Part shown: positions 1-13,177 of the stretch, in pieces
Layout: the number at the start of each line of letters is the position of its first letter
Position numbering within the stretch: the first letter of the stretch is position 1
From: Capnocytophaga haemolytica
GTDB lineage: Bacteria; Bacteroidota; Bacteroidia; Flavobacteriales; Flavobacteriaceae
Assembly: GCF_001553545.1 (NCBI RefSeq)
Contig: NZ_CP014227.1
Location: 434,001-498,000 of the forward strand
Direction: 5' to 3'
DNA: 64,000 bases
Position numbers and translations under genes: made by a program
The notes under the pieces: generated by a model
Seen by the model: the letters and a program-made list of their open reading frames with translations, nothing else
The model's database searches: none
Told to the model about the DNA's origin: nothing

Positions 1-2
1 AG

Positions 3-581
3 CTAAATTTACACCGTGGGAAGTTGGTTTTGGACACCGCCCACACAAATTATTCCTACGGAAGTCTGCAACGGATTCTCCTCAGAGGATTACAGCAGAT
101 CGGCACCGACAGAGTGCGAATGATGGACAATATTTTGGTGCTCGGGCTGGCGGGGGGCAGCGTTGTGCGAAGCCTTACTGAAGAGATCCGTTGTAGGGGG
201 AAAATCACCGGTGTGGATATCGATCCGGAAATGATACTGCTCAGCAAGCGCGTATTTCACTTAGATGAAATCGAAAACTTGCAAATAATATGTGCCGATG
301 CCTATCGCTTTGCCAAGGAAGACAAATCGCGCTACGAGCTCATCATCGTAGATGTTTTTCAGGACGATAAAATACCGCCGTTCGTCCTCCGCAGAAGTTT
401 TTCAAACATTCTCCTGCAACGCCTTACCCGAAAGGGTTGCATACTCTTCAACACTATCTGTATTTCACAAGAGGACAGGCTGAGGAATGAAAAATTTATC
501 GAACAAAGCCGCCTCTTGTGCCACGTAAAGACGATGGACGATGTCAATGGAACAAATCAGTTAATATTTTTATATAAATGA
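3..581 (+). CDS. Spermidine synthase-like SAM-dependent methyltransferase, 5' truncated by window edge
   Basis: The reading frame is already open at base 3 and has no convincing start inside the window (the first possible one is a TTG at 24), so the N-terminus lies upstream. The visible part has a Rossmann methyltransferase core: a glycine-rich SAM loop (LGLAGGSVVRSL), an acidic strand end (GVDIDPEM) and a later acidic strand (YELIIVDVF). The segment LVLDTAHTNYSYGSLQ just inside the edge resembles the strand that precedes the SAM loop in spermidine synthase-like proteins. A true polyamine synthase usually carries a clear catalytic Asp motif (often D-x-x-D) after the second strand; here it reads VDVFQDDK, so the substrate is uncertain. 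The stop overlaps the next start by four bases (ATGA), which implies coupled translation. Confidence 0.7.
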   Translation, partial: LNLHRGKLVLDTAHTNYSYGSLQRILLRGLQQIGTDRVRMMDNILVLGLAGGSVVRSLTEEIRCRGKITGVDIDPEMILLSKRVFHLDEIENLQIICADAYRFAKEDKSRYELIIVDVFQDDKIPPFVLRRSFSNILLQRLTRKGCILFNTICISQEDRLRNEKFIEQSRLLCHVKTMDDVNGTNQLIFLYK

Positions 582-1084
582 AAAAATTTTTATTCATCAC
601 AGTTATTTTGGTAAGTGCTTTGCAATGCAGCAAGGCGCAGGACAACAAGGAGGATAATCCTCAGCAAAAACAGCAAACAACTACCTTAAAGGGTAATGAT
701 CTGTTATTAAAGTTAGTGAATGAGCAGCGCGCTAAGGGGTGTAATTGTGGGAGTACGAGATTCCGACCTGCTCCAGCGCTTGTATGGAGTAATCAATTAG
801 AAAAGATAGCACAGAAGCACAGTGAATATATGTACGAGAAACAAGAGCTTACACACGGCGATGGAATGGATGCCCCAGGTAGAAGATTGAGAGAGGGAGG
901 GTATAAGTATACTACTTGGGCAGAGAATGTAGCAGCAGGGCAAAAGAATGAGCGTGAGGTGATAAAGTCTTGGTTGAGCAGTCCTCCACATTGTGCGAAT
1001 ATTATGAACCCCAATCTTCAGGAGATGGGCATAGGGCGCAAAGGTAACTATTGGACGCAACTCTTTGCCACTCCTAAGCAATGA
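578..1084 (+). CDS. CAP (SCP/PR-1-like) domain secreted protein
   Basis: This 168-residue protein has an N-terminal signal sequence ending near ALQCSKAQ; it could be cut by signal peptidase I after SKA, or be a lipoprotein on the Cys, though the box is atypical. From about residue 45 to the end it is a CAP domain: a first helix with Leu-x-x-x-Asn (LLKLVNEQR), the His in KHSEYM, the THGDG region, AENVAAG with its Glu, and the closing SPPHCANIMNP with its His. These His/Glu positions are the usual CAP cavity residues. Bacterial CAP proteins are secreted and mostly of unknown role. It is coupled to both neighbours through ATGA-type overlaps, so it forms a tight run with the methyltransferase-like and TatD-like genes. 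Confidence 0.85.
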   Translation: MKKFLFITVILVSALQCSKAQDNKEDNPQQKQQTTTLKGNDLLLKLVNEQRAKGCNCGSTRFRPAPALVWSNQLEKIAQKHSEYMYEKQELTHGDGMDAPGRRLREGGYKYTTWAENVAAGQKNEREVIKSWLSSPPHCANIMNPNLQEMGIGRKGNYWTQLFATPKQ

Positions 1085-1659
1085 TGTATTTAGATGTTCA
1101 TTCGCATAGGCAGCATTCTGACGCTTGTACGTTGGTCATTCGTAATCAATACCCACTTTCTTGTGAGGTTGAAGAGCCTTTCTCGGTAGGGATACACCCT
1201 TGGTATTGTGAGGATTGGCAAGAGCAGTTGCGTGCATTGCACTTTGTAGCACGGCATCCCAATTGTTTTGCTATTGGAGAATGTGGTTTGGACAAGATGT
1301 GTGACACTGATTTTGCATTACAGATGCAGATTTTTAAGGAGCAAATTGCACTTTCCGAGTGCTTGGAGCTACCTTTGATTATCCATTGTGTGAGGGCTTA
1401 TAGTGAGATCGTGAGTGTGAAGAAACAAATACAACCTAAGCAGCTGTGGGTGCTACACGGCTTTCATAAGAATGAGGCAGTGGCAAGGTTATTGACCCAG
1501 AATGGCATAGTGCTTTCTTTTGGTAAGGCTTTACTTTGCAGTGAAAAAGTGCAGAAAGTATTTACTTCACTTGAGGAAGGTTCTTATTTCTTTGAGACTG
1601 ATGATGCGGCTTTCTCAGTAAAAGAAATCTATGCGAAAGCCAAGTCGTTGTTGACTTAA
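1081..1659 (+). CDS. TatD-family metal-dependent hydrolase (short form)
   Basis: A 192-residue cytoplasmic TIM-barrel hydrolase. The TatD metal ligands are visible: an N-terminal HxH (DVHSHRQH), the Glu in IGECGLD, the His in PLIIHCV, a second His in LWVLHGF, and the late Asp in FFETDDA. Members of the family are 3'-5' DNA exonucleases or related phosphoesterases. At 192 residues it is clearly shorter than canonical TatD (about 260); short forms like this are common in Bacteroidota. The start at 1081 overlaps the preceding stop; an ATG at 1084 is an equally possible start. No terminator is obvious after it before the convergent SemiSWEET gene. Confidence 0.85.
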   Translation: MMYLDVHSHRQHSDACTLVIRNQYPLSCEVEEPFSVGIHPWYCEDWQEQLRALHFVARHPNCFAIGECGLDKMCDTDFALQMQIFKEQIALSECLELPLIIHCVRAYSEIVSVKKQIQPKQLWVLHGFHKNEAVARLLTQNGIVLSFGKALLCSEKVQKVFTSLEEGSYFFETDDAAFSVKEIYAKAKSLLT

Positions 1660-1743
1660 AGGATAAGGGAACATATACAAAAGAAGACCATCCAAAGATT
1701 AGTCTATGGGTAGTTTTCTTTTTTAGTTTTTAGGGGTTGATCG

Positions 1744-2028
1744 CTACACTAATGCTGAAATGACAGTGGCAACCCCAAAGATAATCCCTGGCATATTAGC
1801 AAAAGCGATAGGCAGGTCGCGGGGTGTTTTAAAGAGCCCGTAGCAAGTCCAGACGGTGCAATTGACACTTGCGGCTAAGGGTTGTAGAAACCTATCGTGC
1901 TCAGGAGAGGCTAAATTACCTTGAATTGTGTCAATATAAAATACGTACATTGCCACTGATAAGGCGGTACCGATCCACCCTAAGATGGTGATAAACTTGT
2001 CTGAGTTTTTTACTTCATTATTACTCAT
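1744..2028 (-). CDS. SemiSWEET-family sugar transporter
   Basis: A 94-residue membrane protein with three hydrophobic helices, the half-repeat size of a bacterial SemiSWEET, which works as a homodimer to let sugars move down their gradient. Typical family features are ILGWIGTALSVAMYVFYI in helix 1, the FLQPLAASVNCTVWTCYGLFK stretch (Asn-Cys and Trp near the sugar pocket) in helix 2, and PIAFANMPGIIFGVAT in helix 3. The proline of the usual PQ motif after helix 1 is replaced here (YIDTIQ instead of YIPQIQ), which may affect gating. It stands alone but lies directly beside, and divergent from, the alpha-glucan locus. Its own promoter is at 2060-2090. Confidence 0.9.
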   Translation of the reverse strand: MSNNEVKNSDKFITILGWIGTALSVAMYVFYIDTIQGNLASPEHDRFLQPLAASVNCTVWTCYGLFKTPRDLPIAFANMPGIIFGVATVISALV

Positions 2029-2059
2029 AGTGTTTGTTTTTTAATTATTAAATTCGGTG

Positions 2060-2090
2060 CAAAAGTAAAATTTCACACGAGAAGGGCAAA
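2060..2090 (-). promoter_or_regulatory. Bacteroidota-type promoter for the SemiSWEET gene
   Basis: On the minus strand a TTTG (2090-2087) is followed after 19 bp by TACTTTTG (2067-2060), matching the -33 TTTG / -7 TAnnTTTG consensus of the primary sigma factor in Bacteroidota. It lies about 30 bp before the start codon. Confidence 0.65.
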
Positions 2091-2172
2091 TAAAATTACT
2101 TAAAAAAAACTATTTTCACCCAAAAGCTACCTCATATACAGTTATTTACTTCTTAAAAAAGTAAGATAAAAA

Positions 2173-2204
2173 TTTGTCAGTTATAAAAATAAGTGCTAAC
2201 TTTG
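2173..2204 (+). promoter_or_regulatory. Bacteroidota-type promoter for the first GH97 gene
   Basis: TTTG at 2173-2176, a 20-bp spacer, then TAACTTTG at 2197-2204, close to the consensus. The start codon at 2238 follows after about 30 bp. Confidence 0.7.
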
Positions 2205-2216
2205 CCCTAAATTTAG

Positions 2217-4325
<2,109 letters not shown>

Positions 4326-4555
4326 AAGAGTTATGATGTGAAAATGTGTATTTTTGCAGCCAAATAAGATTTTTGGACAGTAGAATTCAATGAATGTTAA
4401 AAAAGAAAAATTAGTTAGGAGAATAAAGAACCATAAAGAAAATTTTTCTAAAAACCAACTATGATTTATATAGTTTTATATAAGTATTTTTTTGTTTATG
4501 AGGGGGGTATTTAGGAAAATTTTATGTAACGAAAATATAAAAAATGTTAAAATTA

Positions 4556-4587
4556 TTTGGAGGTGTAATTTAATTGTTCTAATTTTG
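4556..4587 (+). promoter_or_regulatory. Bacteroidota-type promoter before the roadblock-like gene
   Basis: TTTG at 4556-4559, a 20-bp spacer, then TAATTTTG at 4580-4587. Transcription would start near 4595, about 80 bp before the ATG at 4675. The rest of the 350-bp gap from 4326 is AT-rich and I see nothing else in it. Confidence 0.65.
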
Positions 4588-4724
4588 CGCCCTGAAATAA
4601 ATTAGGATTTTAAAGAAATGGGTACTATAACTACTATATAACTCATTTTAATTGTAAAACTAAGAATATAATTTATGACAGGTACAGAATTACAACAAAT
4701 GCTTGATGTGCACATTGTCAAGAG

Positions 4725-5096
4725 ATGAAAGCTGGTATGCCAGGGTTCCTTTTCTACGGGATATTGAGTTGCACCGATGGCACGACACTTTCAAAAGCGT
4801 CTGCTAGCGATGACGTGGCAAAGTTCATAGAGGAAGAATCCGCTTCACACTTGACTATTGTGAATCAAGTGAAGAAGGTTTTAGGTTCCTCTAATAAAGT
4901 TGTGGGCTCTTTGGAGTTAGACTTTATTTTAGTTGAAACAGATAAAATAACCTTTATGTTTATGATATCTGCTTTAGGAAAATTCTTCTCTATTACAGCA
5001 TTAGATAGAGAAAAGTCAAATTTAGCTATTTCGAGGACATTACTTTATAAGTGTAAGGCTGAGTTTGGTACAATGTTAGATGATTTCTTTGATTAG
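4725..5096 (+). CDS. Small roadblock/LC7-like protein, probably 5'-frameshifted
   Basis: The intact frame gives 123 residues. Its pattern (GFLFYGILSCTDGTTLSKAS, a helix, ELDFILVETDKITFMFMIS, ALDREKSNLAISRTLLYK) looks like the alpha-beta-beta-alpha-beta-beta-beta-alpha order of roadblock/LC7 proteins, which pair with small GTPases in other bacteria; no GTPase gene is nearby. The assignment is by eye only. The protein appears to be missing its first helix: an ATG at 4675, well placed behind the promoter, encodes MTGTELQQMLDVHIVKR and then stops at 4726-4728, overlapping the ATG at 4725. Adding one base near 4719-4724 would join the two into about 140 residues. So this is either a frameshifted gene or a short leader coupled to it. 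A good terminator follows. Confidence 0.6.
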   Translation: MKAGMPGFLFYGILSCTDGTTLSKASASDDVAKFIEEESASHLTIVNQVKKVLGSSNKVVGSLELDFILVETDKITFMFMISALGKFFSITALDREKSNLAISRTLLYKCKAEFGTMLDDFFD

Positions 5097-5151
5097 AGTT
5101 TCTAAACGGAGAGTTCATTTTTATAGTTTTTAATATTTAGAATTTTAAAAA

Positions 5152-5187
5152 GCTTTATATAGGAAAATCTTATATAAGGCTTTTTTG
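5152..5187 (+). terminator. Rho-independent terminator after the roadblock-like gene
   Basis: GCTTTATATA (5152-5161) pairs with TTATATAAGGC (5170-5180) around a short loop, followed by a run of six T. Confidence 0.75.
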
Positions 5188-5259
5188 TTTATAATCAGTG
5201 AGTTCGTAAAGAATCGTTTATTTAAAGTAAAAAAAATTATAAAAAAAAGTTAAAAAATA

Positions 5260-5291
5260 TTTGCATAGTTAAAATTATCGCCGTACCTTTG
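5260..5291 (+). promoter_or_regulatory. Bacteroidota-type promoter of the alpha-glucan operon
   Basis: TTTG at 5260-5263, a 20-bp spacer, then TACCTTTG at 5284-5291. It lies 33 bp before the second GH97 start and is the only clear promoter before GH97-SusC-SusD-SusE, so it probably drives all four. Confidence 0.7.
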
Positions 5292-5321
5292 ACGCCCGAT
5301 TTTGAAGATTAAAAAAAGTAG

Positions 5322-7500
<2,179 letters not shown>

Positions 7501-7534
7501 GCAAAGGATTTAATATTTAAACACGTATAGATAT

Positions 7535-10480
7535 ATGAAAAGGAAAGGAATGTATTATCTATGGTTTGCAGTGTTATTTTTCTGTGTGAGCCTTGGCTAT
7601 GCACAGCAGATCACTGTAAAAGGGACTGTCAAAGATAGTGCAGGTGAGCCCTTGATGGGGGCAAGTGTGGTAGTGAAAGGCACTAACCACGGTACTGCCA
7701 CTGACTTTGATGGTAAATTTGAATTGAAGGTAGACAAAGGGGCGGTGCTGGTCATCTCCTCAGTAGGCTTCAAGACCGCTAATGTGCCTGCCAAGGCGGG
7801 TGCAATGAACGTCGTGTTGCAGAATGATATGCAGCAATTGGACGATGTGGTAGTCATCGGTTATGGGGTGGCTAAGAAGAAAGGCGTTACAGGTTCGGTG
7901 AACTTGGTAACTGACAAGGACTTTAACAAGGGGCAGAACCTCTCAGCTGACCAGCTCTTGCAAGGTAAGGTAGCAGGGGTACAGATCTCCTCTGCGAGTG
8001 GTGCACCAGGTGGTGGGCAGAATATCCGTGTGCGTGGTACAGGTTCACTCACACTGAACTCTAACCCCTTGGTGGTAGTAGATGGTGTACCGATGAATGA
8101 TGGCGCTATTGGAGGTTCACGTAGCATTCTCAACTCTATCAACCCTGAGGATATTGAAAGTATGACGGTACTCAAAGATGCGTCATCAACGGCTATCTAT
8201 GGTTCACGTGCTGCTAATGGGGTGATTATGATCACTACCAAGAAAGGTAAGATGGGACAAGAAACCAAAGTAACCTTAAACACGAGTATTGCCTTGAATG
8301 AGGTGTCTAAGTATGTGGATTTGCTCTCAGCTGATGACTTTCGTACTTTGGTAAACAATACAGGTACCGATACACAGAAGGCACTTTTGGGAACTGCTAA
8401 TACTGATTGGCAGAAAGAAATCTATCAATTAGCCCCTACCACTAATACTACATTGGGCATTAGTGGTAACTTGAAGTCCGTACCTTATCGTCTTTCTGTT
8501 GGGCATAATTATGCTGATGGTATTTTAAAGACTGATAAATTCCAGCGTGGTACTGCTAAGTTGTCATTGACCCCAGCGTTCTTTAACAAGTCATTACGAG
8601 CAGAGTTCAACATTTCAGGCTCATATATCAAGAACCGCTTTGCAGATCCTGGGGCTATTGGGGCAGCAATTGAGTACGACCCAACGCAACCTGTCTTCAA
8701 CGGCAGTCAGTATGGTGGCTATCATACTTGGCTTGACAAAGGTACTAAGAACAATAATGCACCAACTAACCCTATGGCATTATTAAAATTAAAAGAAGAT
8801 ACTTCAACTGTAAAACGAGTGATATCTAACTTGAAATTGGATTATACATTGCCGTTCTTTAAGGATATCACAGCGACCATCAATGCTGGTGTTGATTATA
8901 CCAAAAGTGATGGATCTAAAATAACAGATCCTCGAATGCCTAATACATCAGCGGACTTTAATGGTGTGGATGAATCATATAGCAATGAAGCTATCAATAG
9001 TTTATTTGATGCGTATGCTAACTATATGAAAGAAATAGGCAAGAGTAATCTATCACTGATGTTAGGGCATTCTTACCAGAAATTTGAATTTACCAATGAC
9101 TCTAATAAAAATGAATATTTTAAGAATGGTAAGGCGACTATAAACACACCTGTGTTAGACAAAAGCCGCAATGTATTAATCTCATTTTTTGGTAGGGCAA
9201 ACTACAGTTTTGATGATCGCTATATGCTTACCGCTACCTTACGTGCAGATGCTTCATCCAAGCTCAACCCAGATGACCGTTGGGGCTATTTTCCATCGGT
9301 AGCTTTAGCGTGGAATGCTAAGAATGAAACCTTCTTAAAAGAGAGTGAAAGCGTTAATGAATTAAAGCTCCGCTTAGGTTATGGTGAAGTAGGGAACGTA
9401 AATGGCTTGGGTGATTACTTATTCTTAACCCGTTATATAGGAAGCTTGAATGACGGAGCTTATTATCAATTTGGCAACCAGTTTATTTCAACTGCACGCC
9501 CTGAAGGATTGAATAGACATCTCAAGTGGGAAGTGGGTAACACCGTAAATATTGGTCTTGATTATGGGTTCTTTAAGAACCGTCTCTCTGGTAGTATTGA
9601 TGTATACCGCAAACTCACTAAGGACTTGATAGCTGAGAGCAGTGTAGCACCTTTCACTAACTACAGCAGCCGTATCGCAAGCAATATTGGTGATATGGAA
9701 AACAAAGGGATTGAGTTCTTAGTAAATATTGTGCCTGTGCGCAATGATAATGTAAATTGGACACTGACCTATAACATTGCCTATAACAAGAATGAAATTA
9801 CGAAGTTGACCAACATTCAAAATGTAGGTGGAATTCAAGGAGGTACAGGTAATACTGTACAACGCCACCAAGAGGGCTATGCCCCTTACACATTCTACTT
9901 GTACCAACAAGTATATGGATCCGATGGAAAGCCTATTGAAGGGGCTTATGTAGACCGCAACGGTGATGGCAAGATTGATGAGAGCGACCGCTATATGGGT
10001 AAATCACCTTATGCTGATGTAACGATGGGGCTTACTACCAATCTCAACTATAAAAATTGGGATTTGAACATCGCTACCCGTGCAAGCCTTGGCAACTACG
10101 TATATGACAACGTATCCTCAGCTAATGCTTCGCTTGACCGTGTATACAGCGATAATATTCTACGTAACACCCCACGTACTTACTACGATACAATGCTTGC
10201 AGCACGTACTACCCAAACAATGCTCAGTGATATGTATTTGCACGATGCTTCCTTCTTCAAGATTGATAATATCACTTTAGGATATACCTTCCCTAAAGAA
10301 GATAAGATCAGCGTACGCCTTTACGGTACAATGCAGAATGTACTTACCCTTACTAAATACAAAGGATTAGACCCAGAAGTATTATCTGTGGATACTAATA
10401 ACAGAGCAACCTCAGGCATCGATAACAACGTATATCCACGACCAAGAACCTATCTATTAGGTGTTAATGTAAATTTTTAA
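7535..10480 (+). CDS. susC: SusC-family TonB-dependent outer membrane receptor
   Basis: A 981-residue outer membrane channel that imports oligosaccharides with energy from TonB. A signal peptide (to about LGYAQQ) is followed by a carboxypeptidase-like regulatory domain (ITVKGTVKD...GTATDFDGKFEL, about 25-100), a TonB-box-like stretch before the plug (DDVVVIGYGVAKKKGVTGSV), the plug with LKDASSTAIYGSRAANGVI, and a long 22-strand barrel ending in an aromatic-terminated last strand (LLGVNVNF). It is followed after four bases by SusD, its lid protein. The GH97, SusE and GH13 neighbours point to starch or maltodextrin as ligand. The symbol is the family name, not proof of orthology. Confidence 0.95.
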   Translation: MKRKGMYYLWFAVLFFCVSLGYAQQITVKGTVKDSAGEPLMGASVVVKGTNHGTATDFDGKFELKVDKGAVLVISSVGFKTANVPAKAGAMNVVLQNDMQQLDDVVVIGYGVAKKKGVTGSVNLVTDKDFNKGQNLSADQLLQGKVAGVQISSASGAPGGGQNIRVRGTGSLTLNSNPLVVVDGVPMNDGAIGGSRSILNSINPEDIESMTVLKDASSTAIYGSRAANGVIMITTKKGKMGQETKVTLNTSIALNEVSKYVDLLSADDFRTLVNNTGTDTQKALLGTANTDWQKEIYQLAPTTNTTLGISGNLKSVPYRLSVGHNYADGILKTDKFQRGTAKLSLTPAFFNKSLRAEFNISGSYIKNRFADPGAIGAAIEYDPTQPVFNGSQYGGYHTWLDKGTKNNNAPTNPMALLKLKEDTSTVKRVISNLKLDYTLPFFKDITATINAGVDYTKSDGSKITDPRMPNTSADFNGVDESYSNEAINSLFDAYANYMKEIGKSNLSLMLGHSYQKFEFTNDSNKNEYFKNGKATINTPVLDKSRNVLISFFGRANYSFDDRYMLTATLRADASSKLNPDDRWGYFPSVALAWNAKNETFLKESESVNELKLRLGYGEVGNVNGLGDYLFLTRYIGSLNDGAYYQFGNQFISTARPEGLNRHLKWEVGNTVNIGLDYGFFKNRLSGSIDVYRKLTKDLIAESSVAPFTNYSSRIASNIGDMENKGIEFLVNIVPVRNDNVNWTLTYNIAYNKNEITKLTNIQNVGGIQGGTGNTVQRHQEGYAPYTFYLYQQVYGSDGKPIEGAYVDRNGDGKIDESDRYMGKSPYADVTMGLTTNLNYKNWDLNIATRASLGNYVYDNVSSANASLDRVYSDNILRNTPRTYYDTMLAARTTQTMLSDMYLHDASFFKIDNITLGYTFPKEDKISVRLYGTMQNVLTLTKYKGLDPEVLSVDTNNRATSGIDNNVYPRPRTYLLGVNVNF

Positions 10481-10484
10481 GAGT

Positions 10485-12044
10485 ATGAAGAAATATATCA
10501 TAACAGGGATTGCCTTAGCTTTTTCGCTAACAAGCTGTCTCAAAGACTTAGATCAAGACCCGTCCATTGACCCAGATAGCATCAACGAGAGTTCTGTACA
10601 GAATAATCTTGATTATGCAAAGCAAACCTTAGCCAAAGTGTATGCTTCTCTGGCGCTCACAGGGCAAAAAGGTCCTTCTGATTCACCCGATATTCAAGGG
10701 CTTGATGAAGGTACTACACAGTTCAGCCGCTTACTGTTCTATCACCAAGAGTTGCCTACTGATGAAGCCGTAGTAGCGTGGTCAGACCCAGGTGTACCTG
10801 ATTTCCACAATATGAATTGGACTTCAAGCAATGGGATTACCGAAGCAATGTACTATCGATTGGCACAAACTGTATCATTTGCAAATGCATTCATTGTAAA
10901 TAACCAGAACAGTTCATTTGAAGAAATGAAGAAATATGGTGTAGCTGAAGCACGCTTTGTACGTGCTTATGCTTACTATTATCTAATGGATTTGTTTGGA
11001 GATACAGCCATCACAACAGATGTCAAGGAAAAACTCACAGAGAAAGAGAAAGCTACTCGCAAACAGGTGTTCGAATTTATTGAAAAAGAACTCAAGGAAA
11101 TCGAAGCAGACTTGAAAGAACCTCGTACCAATGAGTATGGTAGGGTAGACAAAGCTGCTGCTTGGGCTTTGCTTTCACGCTTATACCTCAATGCAAAAGT
11201 GTACACAGGCACAGAACGCTATGCTGATTGTCTTACTTACGCAGAGAAAGCAATTAACTCTGGCTATAGCTTAGCCCCTAAATACAGCCAGTTATTCTTA
11301 GCCGATAACGACACCAACGGCGCTGAGAAAGAAAATATCTTTACCATTAACTTCGATGGCTTACGCTCTCAAACTTGGGCAGGAACTACCTTCCTCATCC
11401 ACGCTGCAATTGGTGGTTCAATGAAAAAAGAAGACTTTGGTGTAAATGGTGGTTGGGCAGGTATTCGTGCTACTGCTGGTTTGGTAGATAAGTTTGCAGG
11501 CTCTGGCACACCTCCAACATCTTGGACTGATAAACGCGCTATGTTCTACACCGATGGACAAGAGTACGAGATCAACGATATTACTAAGTTCGTACAAGGC
11601 TATGCTATCACTAAGTTCAAGAACGTAACCTCAGCAGGCAAAGCAGGTAAAGACCCAAGCGGTAACTATGCAGACACAGACTTAGCACTCATTCGCTTGG
11701 CAGAAGTATATCTCAATGCTGCTGAAGCTGCTCTTGCTACAGGCGATAGTGCCAAAGCCTTACAATACGTCAATTTACTGCGCACTCGCGCTGGTGCACC
11801 TACGCTGACAAGTATTACTATGGACAACATACTTGACGAACGCGCGCGCGAACTCTATTGGGAAGGCTTCCGCCGTACTGACCTGATCCGTCACGGGAAG
11901 TTTACTACTGCCTCTTATCTCTGGCCTTTCAAAGGCGGTGTGAAAGACGGTAGAGCGGTAGAGGATTTCCGCAACCTATACCCTATCCCTCAAAACATCG
12001 TTTTGAACTCAGAAGGGGTCATCAAACAAAATAAAGGATATTAA
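10485..12044 (+). CDS. susD: SusD-family surface glycan-binding lipoprotein
   Basis: A 519-residue lipoprotein. The signal sequence ends in SLTSC and the following SusD N-terminal region (LKDLDQDPSIDPDS) is typical. TPR-like helices include the hallmark RFVRAYAYYYLMDLFGD (about 155-172) and the C-terminal LIRLAEVYLNAAEAAL and ERARELYWEGFRRTDLIRHGKF motifs of RagB/SusD proteins. SusD caps the SusC channel and captures glycan outside the cell. It is spaced four bases from SusC and 13 bases from SusE, so it is part of the same operon. Confidence 0.95.
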   Translation: MKKYIITGIALAFSLTSCLKDLDQDPSIDPDSINESSVQNNLDYAKQTLAKVYASLALTGQKGPSDSPDIQGLDEGTTQFSRLLFYHQELPTDEAVVAWSDPGVPDFHNMNWTSSNGITEAMYYRLAQTVSFANAFIVNNQNSSFEEMKKYGVAEARFVRAYAYYYLMDLFGDTAITTDVKEKLTEKEKATRKQVFEFIEKELKEIEADLKEPRTNEYGRVDKAAAWALLSRLYLNAKVYTGTERYADCLTYAEKAINSGYSLAPKYSQLFLADNDTNGAEKENIFTINFDGLRSQTWAGTTFLIHAAIGGSMKKEDFGVNGGWAGIRATAGLVDKFAGSGTPPTSWTDKRAMFYTDGQEYEINDITKFVQGYAITKFKNVTSAGKAGKDPSGNYADTDLALIRLAEVYLNAAEAALATGDSAKALQYVNLLRTRAGAPTLTSITMDNILDERARELYWEGFRRTDLIRHGKFTTASYLWPFKGGVKDGRAVEDFRNLYPIPQNIVLNSEGVIKQNKGY

Positions 12045-12057
12045 AAACGATTGAAAG

Positions 12058-13110
12058 ATGAGAAAGATAGCAATAATAGCACTGTTAGCGCTTACAGCAA
12101 TAACAAGCTGTGAAAAAGAAGATAAAGCTACACTTGACGATAGTACCACTACAATAAGTACAACACTGTCAATTAATAGCTTAGTACTCACCAAAGATAA
12201 TGCAAGTGGAGAAGCACTTACAGTGTCTTGGAAAACTTCAGAGTTTAATATACCTGTACCCGTACAGAGTTACACAGTTGAATTTTCATATAATGATCAG
12301 AAAGCTGTAGTAGCAGCCACCAAATCACCTTTAACTCTTACAGGAGAGGAACTCAATAATATCTTAGCAAAACTAAAATTTGATGCAGGTGTAGCTACAG
12401 ATATTAAAGTAAAAGTTTTAGCTAAACTTGGCGCTAGCAAAGAGATTGCTTCAGCTGAGAAAAAACTTACCGCTACCCGCTATGAGGATGTTATTCAACC
12501 TTCTGAATGGGGAGTTGTAGGGACTATCAATGGCTGGGGTAATACTCCAGATATACCTTTTTGGGATACTGATGACAACCTAAAGGTGGCTTATGTTACT
12601 TTAAAGAAATCTGATGAGTTCAAAATACGTAAAGGAGCCAGCTGGGATAAAGGCGGTAACCTTGGAGGTCAAACAAACCCTGAGAAAGTAATCCTTGGTC
12701 AAGAAAAGGAACTGCTAAATGCAGGCAATAGTGGAAATCTAAAAGTTCCTGAAGATGGCACTTACAGAATTATCCTTGATGATAAAAAGCCAAGCATCAT
12801 TGTTGAAAAATACTCTTGGGGGCTTATTGGTAATGCAGCTAAAGGATTTGGAGATAAAGATGACATTGCAATGACCTACAATGGTGCTTATGACCGTTGG
12901 GAAATTGACAGTGTAGTTCTTACAGGAGGAGGCGATAATCGTATTAAATTTCGCTTGAACAACAGTTGGAGCACCAATTTTGGTAAGGGAGATACTGATG
13001 GAGTATTAAAATCGGGCGGAGGCGATATTCCTATTAGTAAGAGCGGTACTTACAAAGTCATTATGAAGTTTAAAGGCAACACAGGCTCTTATGAGTTTAT
13101 AGCTAAATAA
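12058..13110 (+). CDS. SusE-like outer membrane glycan-binding lipoprotein
   Basis: A 350-residue lipoprotein (LTAITSC lipobox, then acidic residues EKEDK, which can act as a surface export signal in Bacteroidota). The N-terminal Ig-like SusE domain runs to about 140 (LSINSLVLTKDNASGEALTVSWKTS). Two tandem modules follow, each starting with a WG(V/L)(V/I)G motif (WGVVGTINGWGN and WGLIGNAAKGFG); they resemble the repeated starch-binding modules of SusE/SusF. Position after SusCD and before an alpha-amylase fits starch binding. A terminator follows at 13131. Confidence 0.88.
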   Translation: MRKIAIIALLALTAITSCEKEDKATLDDSTTTISTTLSINSLVLTKDNASGEALTVSWKTSEFNIPVPVQSYTVEFSYNDQKAVVAATKSPLTLTGEELNNILAKLKFDAGVATDIKVKVLAKLGASKEIASAEKKLTATRYEDVIQPSEWGVVGTINGWGNTPDIPFWDTDDNLKVAYVTLKKSDEFKIRKGASWDKGGNLGGQTNPEKVILGQEKELLNAGNSGNLKVPEDGTYRIILDDKKPSIIVEKYSWGLIGNAAKGFGDKDDIAMTYNGAYDRWEIDSVVLTGGGDNRIKFRLNNSWSTNFGKGDTDGVLKSGGGDIPISKSGTYKVIMKFKGNTGSYEFIAK

Positions 13111-13130
13111 CTAATAATTTAATAAAAACC

Positions 13131-13164
13131 AATACCCTCTGTTTGTTCAGGGGGTATTTTATTA
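13131..13164 (+). terminator. Terminator between SusE and the alpha-amylase
   Basis: AATACCCTC pairs with GGGGGTATT over a 10-base loop, followed by TTTATT. It is only about 15 bp before the amylase start and I see no separate promoter there, so it may be a partial terminator that lowers amylase expression relative to SusCDE. Confidence 0.6.
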
Positions 13165-13177
13165 ATATGAAAAGAGA

